A DNA stretch of 57,410 nt from positions 1 to 57,410 of the forward strand of contig JAIEOW010000059.1 of assembly GCA_019750095.1 (NCBI GenBank), in the 5' to 3' direction. Numbering within the stretch: position 1 is the stretch's first letter; each line of letters opens with the position of its first letter. Source of the stretch: Phycisphaerales bacterium (GTDB taxonomy: Bacteria > Planctomycetota > Phycisphaerae > Phycisphaerales > UBA1924). A program made the position numbers and the translations under genes. This document shows, in pieces, positions 9,079-16,356 of the stretch. The notes under the pieces are model-generated. The model did not search any database and was not told the origin of the DNA. It saw only the letters and a list, made by a program, of their open reading frames with translations.

Positions 9079-9246
9079 TGACGCGGTGGATGGGTGATGC
9101 GGTGACGCGGCGCTGGAGCGAGCCGCGGATCTATACCGAGACTCTCGTCATCCAACCGAAGCGTCTGACAACCGATCAATCGTCCGCTCTCGATTCCGCG
9201 TCCGAACCTCCGATACTCCCCCTGCCCCATCACCGCGTCACCGCCC
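9079..9246. repeat. inverted arrays of an 8-bp repeat upstream of the DUF486 gene
   Basis: Four tandem octamers at 9079-9110 read GTGACGCG, GTGGATGG, GTGATGCG, GTGACGCG. About 118 bases on, the complementary unit appears at about 9228-9246 (CATCACCG, CGTCACCG, CC). The two arrays can pair to form a stem. The same octamer recurs at 9637-9776, on the other side of the DUF486 gene. Nothing else is recognised between 9048 and 9276. Confidence 0.7.
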
Positions 9247-9276
9247 AACCCTTGACCACTCGACCATTGCTCCCCC

Positions 9277-9639
9277 ATGCCCCAATGGCTCACCACCGTC
9301 CTCCTGCTGCTCGCGTCGAACGTCTTCATGACCTTCGCGTGGTACTACCACCTGCGTGAAAAGTCGTGGACACTCGCCGCCGCGATCTTCCTGTCGTGGG
9401 GAATGGCCTTCTTTGAGTATGTGCTCCAGGTGCCCGCCAACCGCTACGGCCACGTGAGCCACGGCGGGCCCTTCACTGCCCCTCAGCTCAAGATCATCCA
9501 AGAGGCCCTCACGCTCACGGTCTTCACCGTCTTCGCCATCGTCGTGCTGAAAGAAAAGTTCCGCATCCACGACGTCATCGCGTTCACGCTGATCTTTGCG
9601 GGCGTGGTCGTGAGCATGATGGGACGAAGCGGGAAATGA
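9277..9639 (+). CDS. DMT-like DUF486 family membrane protein
   Basis: Small four-helix membrane protein of 120 aa related to the drug/metabolite transporter superfamily. Recognisable parts are MTFAWYYHLREKSWTLA, then SWGMAFFEYVLQVPANRYGH and the C-terminal KLKE-type loop IVVLKEKFRIHDVIAF, all typical of DUF486. Its transported substrate is unknown. The ATG at 9277 follows a low-complexity leader without a clear ribosome site. The stop codon TGA (9637-9639) is the first three bases of an octamer array, and matching arrays lie on both sides, so the gene sits inside a repeat-bracketed block. Confidence 0.85.
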   Translation: MPQWLTTVLLLLASNVFMTFAWYYHLREKSWTLAAAIFLSWGMAFFEYVLQVPANRYGHVSHGGPFTAPQLKIIQEALTLTVFTVFAIVVLKEKFRIHDVIAFTLIFAGVVVSMMGRSGK

Positions 9640-9776
9640 CGCGGTGACGCGGTGACGTGATCAGATTCTACAGGGAGATCAAACGCTCCATAAGCGATGC
9701 GAACGCGTCAGAATCGCGCGCATACTTCGCACGGCTCTTTCACCGCGTCACCGCGTCACTCCATCAACGCGTCATC
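9637..9776. repeat. inverted arrays of the same 8-bp repeat downstream of DUF486
   Basis: The left array is TGACGCGG, TGACGCGG, TGACGTGA at 9637-9660 and overlaps the DUF486 stop. The right array is CACCGCGT, CACCGCGT, CACTCCAT, CAACGCGT at 9741-9772, ending just before the tmk stop codon at 9780. The arms are complementary and about 80 bases apart, so the block may fold as a long hairpin between two convergent genes. Confidence 0.7.
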
Positions 9777-9779
9777 CCT

Positions 9780-10472
9780 CTACCCCCTCGCCCGCAGCGG
9801 CAACAACGTCTTCGCCCGCTCGGCCAGCGTTCGCTGCACGCTCACCCACACCTGCTCCTCGCTCTGGCTCGCATCAATCACGCAGTATCGCCCCGGGTCC
9901 TGCTTGGCCTGATCGAGGTATCCCTGACGCACCTGACGGTGGAACGCCGCACCCTTGGCTTCCATGCGATCAAGCAGCGGGCTCAGCCGCTTCGCCGCGG
10001 CTTGCTCATCGATGTCGAAGATCACGTACAGATCGGGCATCAGGTTCCGCGTGGCGATCCGCGCGACCGCCGAGATGTCGGCCATCGCCAGCGCACCCGC
10101 CGCGCCCTGATAGGCCAGCGTCGACGCGACATAGCGATCTGCCAGCACCATTTCGCCGCGTTTGAGCGCGGGAAAGATCGTCTTTTCCACCAGCTCCGAT
10201 CGGCTGGCCATGTACAGCAGCATCTCGCACCGCACCGACATCTCCAGCCCCTCCTCGGCACGGGCCAGCACGATGTGCTTGCGGATCCGCTCACCCACCG
10301 GCGTCCCGCCCGGCTCACGCACCTCGCAGAGCGCGACGCCCTGATCCTTCAACAACGCCGCAAAGCGACGGAGCTGCGTGCTCTTGCCCGACCCATCCGG
10401 CCCCTCAAACACCACGAACCGCCCACGATACTCCCGCGCCCAGGACGAATCCGTCGGAGCAAGGAGCGACAT
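9780..10472 (-). CDS. tmk: thymidylate kinase
   Basis: Phosphorylates dTMP to dTDP using ATP. The P-loop GPDGSGKST lies at residues 24-32, followed by EPGGTPVGERIR, then LLYMASRSELVE and the LADRYVAST motif with the catalytic DR pair. The start MSLLAPTDSS at 10472 gives 230 aa, close to the family norm, with a 15-residue lead before the first strand. A longer in-frame extension to 10727 runs over the divergent neighbour and looks non-coding. Other dNTP genes (cmk, dcd, nrdJ) occur elsewhere in the window but not in this transcript. Confidence 0.9.
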   Translation of the reverse strand: MSLLAPTDSSWAREYRGRFVVFEGPDGSGKSTQLRRFAALLKDQGVALCEVREPGGTPVGERIRKHIVLARAEEGLEMSVRCEMLLYMASRSELVEKTIFPALKRGEMVLADRYVASTLAYQGAAGALAMADISAVARIATRNLMPDLYVIFDIDEQAAAKRLSPLLDRMEAKGAAFHRQVRQGYLDQAKQDPGRYCVIDASQSEEQVWVSVQRTLAERAKTLLPLRARG

Positions 10473-10671
10473 GGAAGTGGACGATCGCGAAGTCACCGTT
10501 CGTGACGGTACGGCAGGCGACACTCTGGCGGCGGGTTGGGCGGTGGTCGTCACTCTGTGGCACTCCGTCCGTGGCGATACGGGGGTCGTCAAGATACCGT
10601 GCCAAGCCCCTCGAATCGAGTCCCCCAGGAGTTGTCCAAGTCCGATCCGTTTTGTCCAATACCCTCCCTCA

Positions 10672-11544
10672 ATGAGCGATTTCACACGCACCTCCCCCCC
10701 TTCGAGTTCTCCACGAGCCATCGGCAAGTGGCGACTGCTCGCTATGTGGTGGATCGCTCAGGCAGTCCTCATCGCACTCGCACTTCCGGCATATGTCGGA
10801 TTCGCGACGAGCGTGAATGCGTCAAAGGGCGATTGGCTTGGATCGGTCAGTCTCTCCGACTACACCCAAGCGATCGGCGACCTCGGATTCTGGCAAGTCC
10901 TCGGCTGGACGGCGGGAATCATTACGATTCTGCAGCTTGCGATCCTGCTTCCCGTCCGTCAACCACGCCCACGACTGAAGAAGGGCTGGCCCTTGTGGCT
11001 GGCGATCGCGGCGACCGGCGCGTGCGGCGCGATGCTCGCAGGCGGAATCGCTCTGGCCGCGTCGATTCTCATAACTGGGCTGACAACCACGCCGTCCGAG
11101 GCAAGCGTCGTAATGTGGATGCTCCTAAGCGTCATGGTCGCAAGCTGGCTCGTCGCCACCCCACTGATCATGGCCTTCGCCCGCAATCGCCTCAACGCGG
11201 GCCAGTCGCACGATCTCGTTCTGCGGCGGGTCAGCGCGCTGCTCTTCAAGGGCACCGTCATCGAAGCCGCGCTCATAATCCCGCTCGACATCATGGTCCG
11301 CACAAGGACCTCTTGTTACTGCGAAATGGGCACTTTCTGGGCACTCACCCTGTGCATCGGCGTCGGCATCATCACCCTCGGCCCGATCGTGCTGCTCCCC
11401 GTCTTCGCACGCCGAAACAAACCCTGGTTCAAGAACCACTGCGACGCCTGCGGCTATGACCTCTCCGGACTTCCCGCACCAAAGGGCGAGTCGGCGTCCA
11501 CAACCCCACGTTGCCCCGAATGCGGCGCGGGCTGGCGCGCTTAA
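10672..11544 (+). CDS. membrane protein with C-terminal zinc ribbon (CxxCGYDL)
   Basis: Unknown function. The 290-residue protein (ATG at 10672) has about six hydrophobic segments, then a C-terminal cytosolic-looking ribbon: CDACGYDLSGL, a 14-residue spacer, then CPECGAGW. Four cysteines in two CxxC pairs suggest one Zn ion. This ribbon, often written CxxCGYDLRGL, is abundant in planctomycete membrane proteins. The N-terminus (MSDFTRTSPP) is soluble and Ser/Pro-rich. It is divergent from tmk and convergent with surE (15-base gap). A smaller protein with the same ribbon at its N-terminus lies at 46979-47458. Confidence 0.7.
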   Translation: MSDFTRTSPPSSSPRAIGKWRLLAMWWIAQAVLIALALPAYVGFATSVNASKGDWLGSVSLSDYTQAIGDLGFWQVLGWTAGIITILQLAILLPVRQPRPRLKKGWPLWLAIAATGACGAMLAGGIALAASILITGLTTTPSEASVVMWMLLSVMVASWLVATPLIMAFARNRLNAGQSHDLVLRRVSALLFKGTVIEAALIIPLDIMVRTRTSCYCEMGTFWALTLCIGVGIITLGPIVLLPVFARRNKPWFKNHCDACGYDLSGLPAPKGESASTTPRCPECGAGWRA

Positions 11545-11559
11545 GCGTCCCCCACCCCA

Positions 11560-12402
11560 TCACACCGCGCTCACCGCACCCTCCAGCCGCTCGGCCCATC
11601 CGCCCAGCACGCTCTTCTTCGTCAGGTCGTACCGCAGCGGCGTCACCGTGATCGCTCGCTGGAAGATCTCCTGCACGTCCGATCCTTCGTCGGTGTTACG
11701 GAAGTCCAGACCGTTGCCCGCCGCCCAGTAATACACCTCGCCCCCGGGGGCCACACGACGCTGGTACTTGTCGTTCAGCCCGTGCGTGTTCATGCGGCAG
11801 ACGCGGATCGGATACTGCTTGGTCTGCGCCGCGTCCATCCCGATCTCGGTCACAGGAATGTTCACGCTCAGGCACGCATGCCGATCGGGAAGACCCTTCG
11901 CGATGATCGCCTCGATCGCCCGCCTTGCGTGCCGGGCGGCGAGTTCAAAGTTGGGCTTGCCGCGTCCAAGGTGCAAGCTCACGGCGATCGACGGAATGCC
12001 CAGAAACGCCGCCTCCAGCGCGGCGGCCACCGTGCCCGAATAAATTACATTAATCCCGACATTGGCCCCGGCATTCATCCCCGAGATGACCACGTCGGGC
12101 ATCGAGCCGCGCCCGAACTTCTCCGGCCACAGGTTCGTGATCGCCAGCTTCACACAGTCCGCCGGGCGGCCGTCGACGGCCACGCCCTCCATCCGATCAT
12201 GCATGCGCTCCTCACGCACCATCAGCGGCGTGTGAAACGTCACGCCGTGGCTGGTCGCCGACTGCACGGTCAGTGGCGCAATGGGGTACACAACGGACCC
12301 AAGTGGTTTGTTGAACGTCGGGTCAACGCCGATCAGCGCATCGTGCAGCGCGATGATGCCCGGAGCCCGAATCCCGTCGTCGTTGGTCAGCAGAATGCGC
12401 AT
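11560..12402 (-). CDS. surE: 5'/3'-nucleotidase SurE
   Basis: Metal-dependent phosphatase that removes phosphate from nucleoside monophosphates, often linked to stationary-phase survival. It begins MRILLTNDDGIRAPGI with the metal-binding NDD at residues 7-9. The second hallmark is VISGMNAGANVGINVIYSGT (metal-binding Asn, then SGT), followed by AALEAAFLGIPSIAVSL. The ATG at 12402 gives 280 aa, slightly longer than the roughly 250 usual, with extra residues at the C-terminus. It lies downstream of plsC on the minus strand but is separated by the family A palindrome, which may end transcription between them. Confidence 0.92.
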   Translation of the reverse strand: MRILLTNDDGIRAPGIIALHDALIGVDPTFNKPLGSVVYPIAPLTVQSATSHGVTFHTPLMVREERMHDRMEGVAVDGRPADCVKLAITNLWPEKFGRGSMPDVVISGMNAGANVGINVIYSGTVAAALEAAFLGIPSIAVSLHLGRGKPNFELAARHARRAIEAIIAKGLPDRHACLSVNIPVTEIGMDAAQTKQYPIRVCRMNTHGLNDKYQRRVAPGGEVYYWAAGNGLDFRNTDEGSDVQEIFQRAITVTPLRYDLTKKSVLGGWAERLEGAVSAV

Positions 12403-12461
12403 GACCGACGATAGTCCGGACATGCCGAGGCATACTCAAAGGTCATTTGGCCAGACCTGCG

Positions 12462-12533
12462 TTGGTGGCATAGGCGTCCCGCCTGTGTCCTGAAACGCCA
12501 CAATGCGCACAGGCGGGACGCCTGTGCCACCAA
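12462..12533. repeat. palindromic intergenic repeat, family A, copy 1
   Basis: Two 26-base arms, 12462-12487 and 12508-12533, are inverted with one mismatch and a 20-base loop. The core is GGCGTCCCGCCTGTG with its complement. A second copy at 54001-54069 shares the 23-base arm with one base change. It lies between the plsC stop and surE. Confidence 0.8.
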
Positions 12534-12546
12534 TCTGAAACAGACG

Positions 12547-13278
12547 CTAGTTTCCTGCGCAAGCGACGTCACCCGGACCCGGCAAGGGCCTTGCCCCATG
12601 CGTCGCGTGCCGGATGCGTGCGCGAAGATCCAGCCGCAACGTCTCAATCTCGCTGGCTAGGTGCGCCAGCCCCATGTCGGCACCCTTCGCCTTGAGCGAA
12701 GCAAACTCGATCGGCTCGCCGAAGCTCACCCCCACGCGATGCCCGAACACGCTCGGCAGCGTGCGTTGTCTGGGCCACGCGTCGAAACACCCCTCGACCG
12801 CCGCCGGCAGCACCGTGGCACCGGAGCGCGCCAGCAGCAGCCACGTGCCACGCTTGAACTCTTTCAACGCGCCATCAGGAGATCGCGAGCCCTCGGGAAA
12901 GATGACCACGACGCGGCCGCGTTTGAGCTGCTCGATCGCCCGGCGCATCGCCCCGGCATCGCCCTCGTTCTCCTTGATCGGCATCGCCCCGAGCCCGCGG
13001 AGGATCAGCCCAAAGACCGGATTCTTGAACAGCCCCTCGCGGGCGATCGCCGCGGTGTGGCGATGCATCAGCGATACCGCAATCAGCGGCGGGTCCAGAT
13101 GCGACTGATGATTCGCCACGATGAGCAGCCCGCCCGACCTGGGCACACGCTCGCCGCCCAGAAATCGCGCCCGATAGATCAGCGTGAACAGCGCAAGCAC
13201 GATCGACCAGACGATGCGATAAAAGAGCATCTGCGCCAGCGGCTGGCCAGGATCCCACGTGCGCAATCGGCCAAGCAT
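12547..13278 (-). CDS. plsC: 1-acyl-sn-glycerol-3-phosphate acyltransferase
   Basis: Acylates lysophosphatidate at the sn-2 position. The catalytic box is NHQSHLD (H57 to D62) and the glycerophosphate-binding box is FPEGSRS at about 127. An N-terminal hydrophobic helix (IVWSIVLALFTLIY) anchors it to the membrane. The ATG at 13278 overlaps the cmk stop codon by one base (TGATG), which indicates translational coupling. The cmk-plsC pairing is also found in some other bacteria, supporting a housekeeping role. Length is 243 aa. Confidence 0.9.
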   Translation of the reverse strand: MLGRLRTWDPGQPLAQMLFYRIVWSIVLALFTLIYRARFLGGERVPRSGGLLIVANHQSHLDPPLIAVSLMHRHTAAIAREGLFKNPVFGLILRGLGAMPIKENEGDAGAMRRAIEQLKRGRVVVIFPEGSRSPDGALKEFKRGTWLLLARSGATVLPAAVEGCFDAWPRQRTLPSVFGHRVGVSFGEPIEFASLKAKGADMGLAHLASEIETLRLDLRARIRHATHGARPLPGPGDVACAGN

Positions 13279-14045
13279 CACGCGATCCCGCCCCCGCCCG
13301 CTCCCCCACCGCCTCCACTGGCCCCCCCAACAGCCGCGCCGCGAGCGCGGGGTCGCCGGGTGAACCTTGCCCCGAGCACGCGCGACACATGCGCCGCCAG
13401 CGCATCGACGACTTGGTCAAAGCTCATGTGTGACGTATCGATGCGTTCCGCGTCCGCCGGGCACGTCAAGGGCGCAACCGTCCGCGTGCTATCGCGCTCG
13501 TCCCGCTCGCGGATCGCGCGTTCCAACTCTTCCAGCAGCACCGGTTGGCCCTTGGCCATCTCGTCTTTCGCCCGGCGCTCGGCCCGGACCCGCGGCGACG
13601 CATAGAGGAAAAACTTCACATCCGCATCAGGAAACACCACCGAGCCCTGATCCCGCCCCTCGGTCACCAGCCGCGGGTGCTGCACACCGATCTGCCGCTG
13701 CTTCTTCACCATCTCCTGTCGCAGCTTGTCAATGGCCGCGATCGGGCTGACCAGCTTGGTAACATCGTCCTGACGCAGGCGATGCATGATGCTCTCCCCG
13801 CAGCACAGCAGCGTCGGCGGATCGGTATCGAAGTCAAAGTGCAGGTCGCGGCGTTCGATCTCGTTCACCAGCTGCTCGTGGTCGTCGATGTTCAGTTCGC
13901 CGTCGATCGCGATCGCCGCCGCGGCTCGATACATCGCGCCGGTATCCAGAAAATCCAGCCCAAGACGGTGGGCCAGAGCGCGGGCGACGGTGGATTTGCC
14001 AGTGCCCGCCGGTCCATCGATGGTGATGATCAGGCGGTCGGGCAT
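13278..14045 (-). CDS. cmk: cytidylate kinase
   Basis: Converts CMP and dCMP to the diphosphates with ATP. The P-loop is GPAGTGKST (11-19), then LDFLDTGAMYRA, the NMP-binding region, and VTEGRDQGSVVFPDA, the conserved GRDxGTVVFPDA segment with Gln at one position. RRAKDE and RERDERDSTR follow as in the family. The C-terminus carries an extra arginine stretch and a glycine-rich tail (GGASGGGGGAGGGG) not needed for catalysis. The start MPDRLIITIDGP at 14045 is the only sensible one, since the upstream open frame is the antisense of the next gene. Total 255 aa. Confidence 0.92.
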   Translation of the reverse strand: MPDRLIITIDGPAGTGKSTVARALAHRLGLDFLDTGAMYRAAAAIAIDGELNIDDHEQLVNEIERRDLHFDFDTDPPTLLCCGESIMHRLRQDDVTKLVSPIAAIDKLRQEMVKKQRQIGVQHPRLVTEGRDQGSVVFPDADVKFFLYASPRVRAERRAKDEMAKGQPVLLEELERAIRERDERDSTRTVAPLTCPADAERIDTSHMSFDQVVDALAAHVSRVLGARFTRRPRARGAAVGGASGGGGGAGGGGIA

Positions 14046-14121
14046 GGCTGAACCCTCCGCAGGGGGGACGGGAGGCGCGGGGTGCGCGATGTGCACGACC
14101 ACGGGTCGCCGCCGCACGCGA

Positions 14122-15042
14122 TCATTCTTCTTCACCATCGTCATCGGCGCCCTCGCTCTCGGCGTCCTCGACGTCCTCGACCTCATCCAGACCCAGCTCA
14201 TCCTCACCAAGCCCGGCATCCAACTGCACCGGCCCGACAATCGCCTCAAGCATCGCCACCGCGCGCCGGAGGTTCTCTACCGGGTCCTCATCGCCACGAT
14301 AGTCCACGGCGATGGTCCCCGTATACCCGACGGCCTTCACGACCCCGGTATACGCCGCGAGATCATAGGGCTCATGGACGAACTCGCCCGGACGCTTACC
14401 CGGTCGGAATCGCATCGTCGTCGCGGTCACCGCAGACGCATAAGGCGTCAGGCGTCGGAGGTAGAGCTGCGGGTCGGCCGATCGTGCCGCCTGCTCATAA
14501 TCCGGGAATGTCCCGATGCGGAACCCGCCCACCTTTTTGATCAGGTCCGTCAGCCGCTCCGGATCGCCCGTCAGCCCGCTGGCGGGACAGATCAGCACGT
14601 TCACTTCCAACCGCTCAGCAAGCTGAAGCACCCGGCGAAGACGCTCCACGCAGAAGTCGATCTCGTCTTCGTTGTCTTTGACCGAAATCGACAGCCCGAT
14701 CGAGTTGCACCCGAGCCGATGGGCCGCCTGAACAACCTTCTGTGCCCGGGCGATCGCGACATCGCCGATCGCGTCGTCGGTCGTGCCCATTGGCTGCACC
14801 TCGCTCTCGGTCAGCACCAGGCACGGGCACGATGCCTTGTCCGCGGCATCACGCATCGCGTCCAGCCGAGCAAGGTCGGCACCCACCAGCAGATTGGTCG
14901 TGAGATTCAGCCCGAACAGCCCGAGTTCGTCTCGGGCAAAGCGCGGCAAGTCGGTCACGAGCAGCGTATCGGGCCCAGATCGGGCCTTCTTGCTCGTCGC
15001 GATGCGCGTACGAAGGGCATTGGCGTTGAGCGTGAGCAGCAT
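14122..15042 (-). CDS. xylose isomerase-like TIM-barrel protein
   Basis: Sugar phosphate isomerase/epimerase superfamily (AP endonuclease 2-like barrel), 306 aa, substrate unknown. Visible barrel elements include NTTNLLVGADLARLD-like strand-helix units, LGCNSIGLSIS, then LEVNVLICPASG, GGFRIGTFPDYE and GTIAVDYRGDEDPVENL near the end, where relatives place metal ligands. The last 35 residues are extremely acidic (EDELGLDEVEDVEDAESEG and following), an extension not part of the fold. The start MLLTLNANAL at 15042 is by position only. Divergent from gcvH and upstream of cmk by about 76 bases. Confidence 0.65.
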   Translation of the reverse strand: MLLTLNANALRTRIATSKKARSGPDTLLVTDLPRFARDELGLFGLNLTTNLLVGADLARLDAMRDAADKASCPCLVLTESEVQPMGTTDDAIGDVAIARAQKVVQAAHRLGCNSIGLSISVKDNEDEIDFCVERLRRVLQLAERLEVNVLICPASGLTGDPERLTDLIKKVGGFRIGTFPDYEQAARSADPQLYLRRLTPYASAVTATTMRFRPGKRPGEFVHEPYDLAAYTGVVKAVGYTGTIAVDYRGDEDPVENLRRAVAMLEAIVGPVQLDAGLGEDELGLDEVEDVEDAESEGADDDGEEE

Positions 15043-15211
15043 TCTCGGCGGTGAATGTAGGGGTCCGAACCGATCCAGCCCACCCGGGCCTCCTCATCTA
15101 TCGGCGGTCTCCCCGTGGTCTCACGAAAACCACCGCGAATTGGTGGCTAGCATCATTTTCTTCGTCGAGTCCACGCCCGCGCCACCCTCGACCAGCCCAA
15201 GGAACCCACCC

Positions 15212-15589
15212 ATGCCCGTTCCCTCTGATCGCGTCTATTCCGAGTCTCATGAGTGGCACAAGCTCGACGGGGGAATCCTCACCCTTGGGCTGACCCAGTT
15301 CGCCGTCGATCAGCTCACCGACGTCACCTATGTCGAGATGAAGCCCGCAGGGTTCAAGTTCCAGCCCGGCGGATCAATCGGCGAAGTTGAGAGCGTGAAG
15401 ACCACCTCCGACATCTATTGTGCCGTGGGGGGCGAAGTGCTTGAGGTCAACAAGGCCGTGGTCGACAACCCCGCCCTGTTGAACACCGACCCCTATGGCA
15501 AGGGTTGGCTCGTGAAGATCAAGCCCGCAAACACCGACGGGCTCGCCAAGCTCATGAACGCCGACGCCTACGGCAAGCAATATTCCTGA
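15212..15589 (+). CDS. gcvH: glycine cleavage system H protein
   Basis: Lipoyl carrier that shuttles the aminomethyl group among the P, T and L proteins of glycine cleavage. At 125 aa it is a normal size. The lipoylation site is in GEVESVKTTSDIY (K63), preceded by GLTQFAVDQLTDV and followed by GEVLEVNKAVVDNPALLN, then DPYGKGWLVKIKP, all conserved. The start is the ATG at 15212. No gcvT or gcvP is adjacent; the next genes encode an ABC exporter with a 32-base gap. No glycine riboswitch was recognised upstream. Confidence 0.95.
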   Translation: MPVPSDRVYSESHEWHKLDGGILTLGLTQFAVDQLTDVTYVEMKPAGFKFQPGGSIGEVESVKTTSDIYCAVGGEVLEVNKAVVDNPALLNTDPYGKGWLVKIKPANTDGLAKLMNADAYGKQYS

Positions 15590-15621
15590 GTCGCCCATAC
15601 CCGGGCCGTTTTTTCCACTCC

Positions 15622-16356
15622 ATGATCCGCTGCGTCAACGTCCACAAGGCCTATCGAACACCCGAGCGCGAGGTCCAGGCCCTTCGCGGCGTCGACCTGA
15701 CCATCGACCGCCCCGGCTTCTATGCCATCATGGGCCAATCCGGCTCCGGCAAGAGCACACTCCTGCACCTGCTGGGCGGGCTCGACAAACCCGATCAGGG
15801 CGAAGTCCACGTGGGCCAGGCCGCCGTCCACAATCTCAGCGAGCGCGAACTCGACGCCTTTCGTCGCAAGCAGATCGGGATCGTCTTCCAGCAGTTCAAC
15901 CTGATCCCCACGCTCACCGCACGCCAGAATGTCGAACTCCCCGGCCTGCTCGCCGGCGAGAAGTCCGACTGGCTCTATAAGCGATCCACCGAGTTGCTCG
16001 AAGCCCTCGGCGTCGGCGAACGCGGCGGGCATCGCCCCGATGCCCTCTCCGGCGGCGAGCAACAGCGCGTCGCCATCGCCCGCTCACTGCTCTACTCGCC
16101 CAAGGTCCTGCTTGCCGACGAGCCGACGGGCGCACTCGACTCGGCCTCCAGCGGCAAGCTCTGGAACCTGCTGGGCCAACTCGCCAAAGAACGCGAGATG
16201 ATCGTGGTCATGGTCACCCACGAACCCGCGGCCGCCGCCAACTGCGAGCAGATCTTCGTCGTCCGCGATGGGCGCATGTTCGGAAAGATCACAACGGAGG
16301 GTTTGGATGCGGCCGGCGTGGCGACTCGCTATCAGCAGCTTGTCCGGGCGGCTTAG
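15622..16356 (+). CDS. ABC transporter ATP-binding protein, LolD/MacB-like
   Basis: ATPase subunit of an exporter, 244 aa. It has Walker A GQSGSGKST (about 38-46), Q-loop VFQQFNLIPTLTARQNVELP, signature LSGGEQQRVAIARSL, Walker B VLLADEPTGALD and switch histidine in MVTHEP. This is the LolD/FtsE/MacB group that partners FtsX-type permeases. The downstream permease overlaps its 3' end by 50 bases, so the two are one unit. The start ATG at 15622 follows gcvH closely. The likely cargo is lipoprotein, lipid or peptide; no accessory membrane-fusion protein is encoded nearby. Confidence 0.9.
   Translation: MIRCVNVHKAYRTPEREVQALRGVDLTIDRPGFYAIMGQSGSGKSTLLHLLGGLDKPDQGEVHVGQAAVHNLSERELDAFRRKQIGIVFQQFNLIPTLTARQNVELPGLLAGEKSDWLYKRSTELLEALGVGERGGHRPDALSGGEQQRVAIARSLLYSPKVLLADEPTGALDSASSGKLWNLLGQLAKEREMIVVMVTHEPAAAANCEQIFVVRDGRMFGKITTEGLDAAGVATRYQQLVRAA

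Noticed and set aside
9079..9110. CRISPR-like array
   Set aside because: Units are 8 bp without spacers, too short for CRISPR; no cas gene is present.
15043..15211. Glycine riboswitch upstream of gcvH
   Set aside because: Only one short hairpin (CCACC to GGTGG) is seen; no tandem aptamer pattern.
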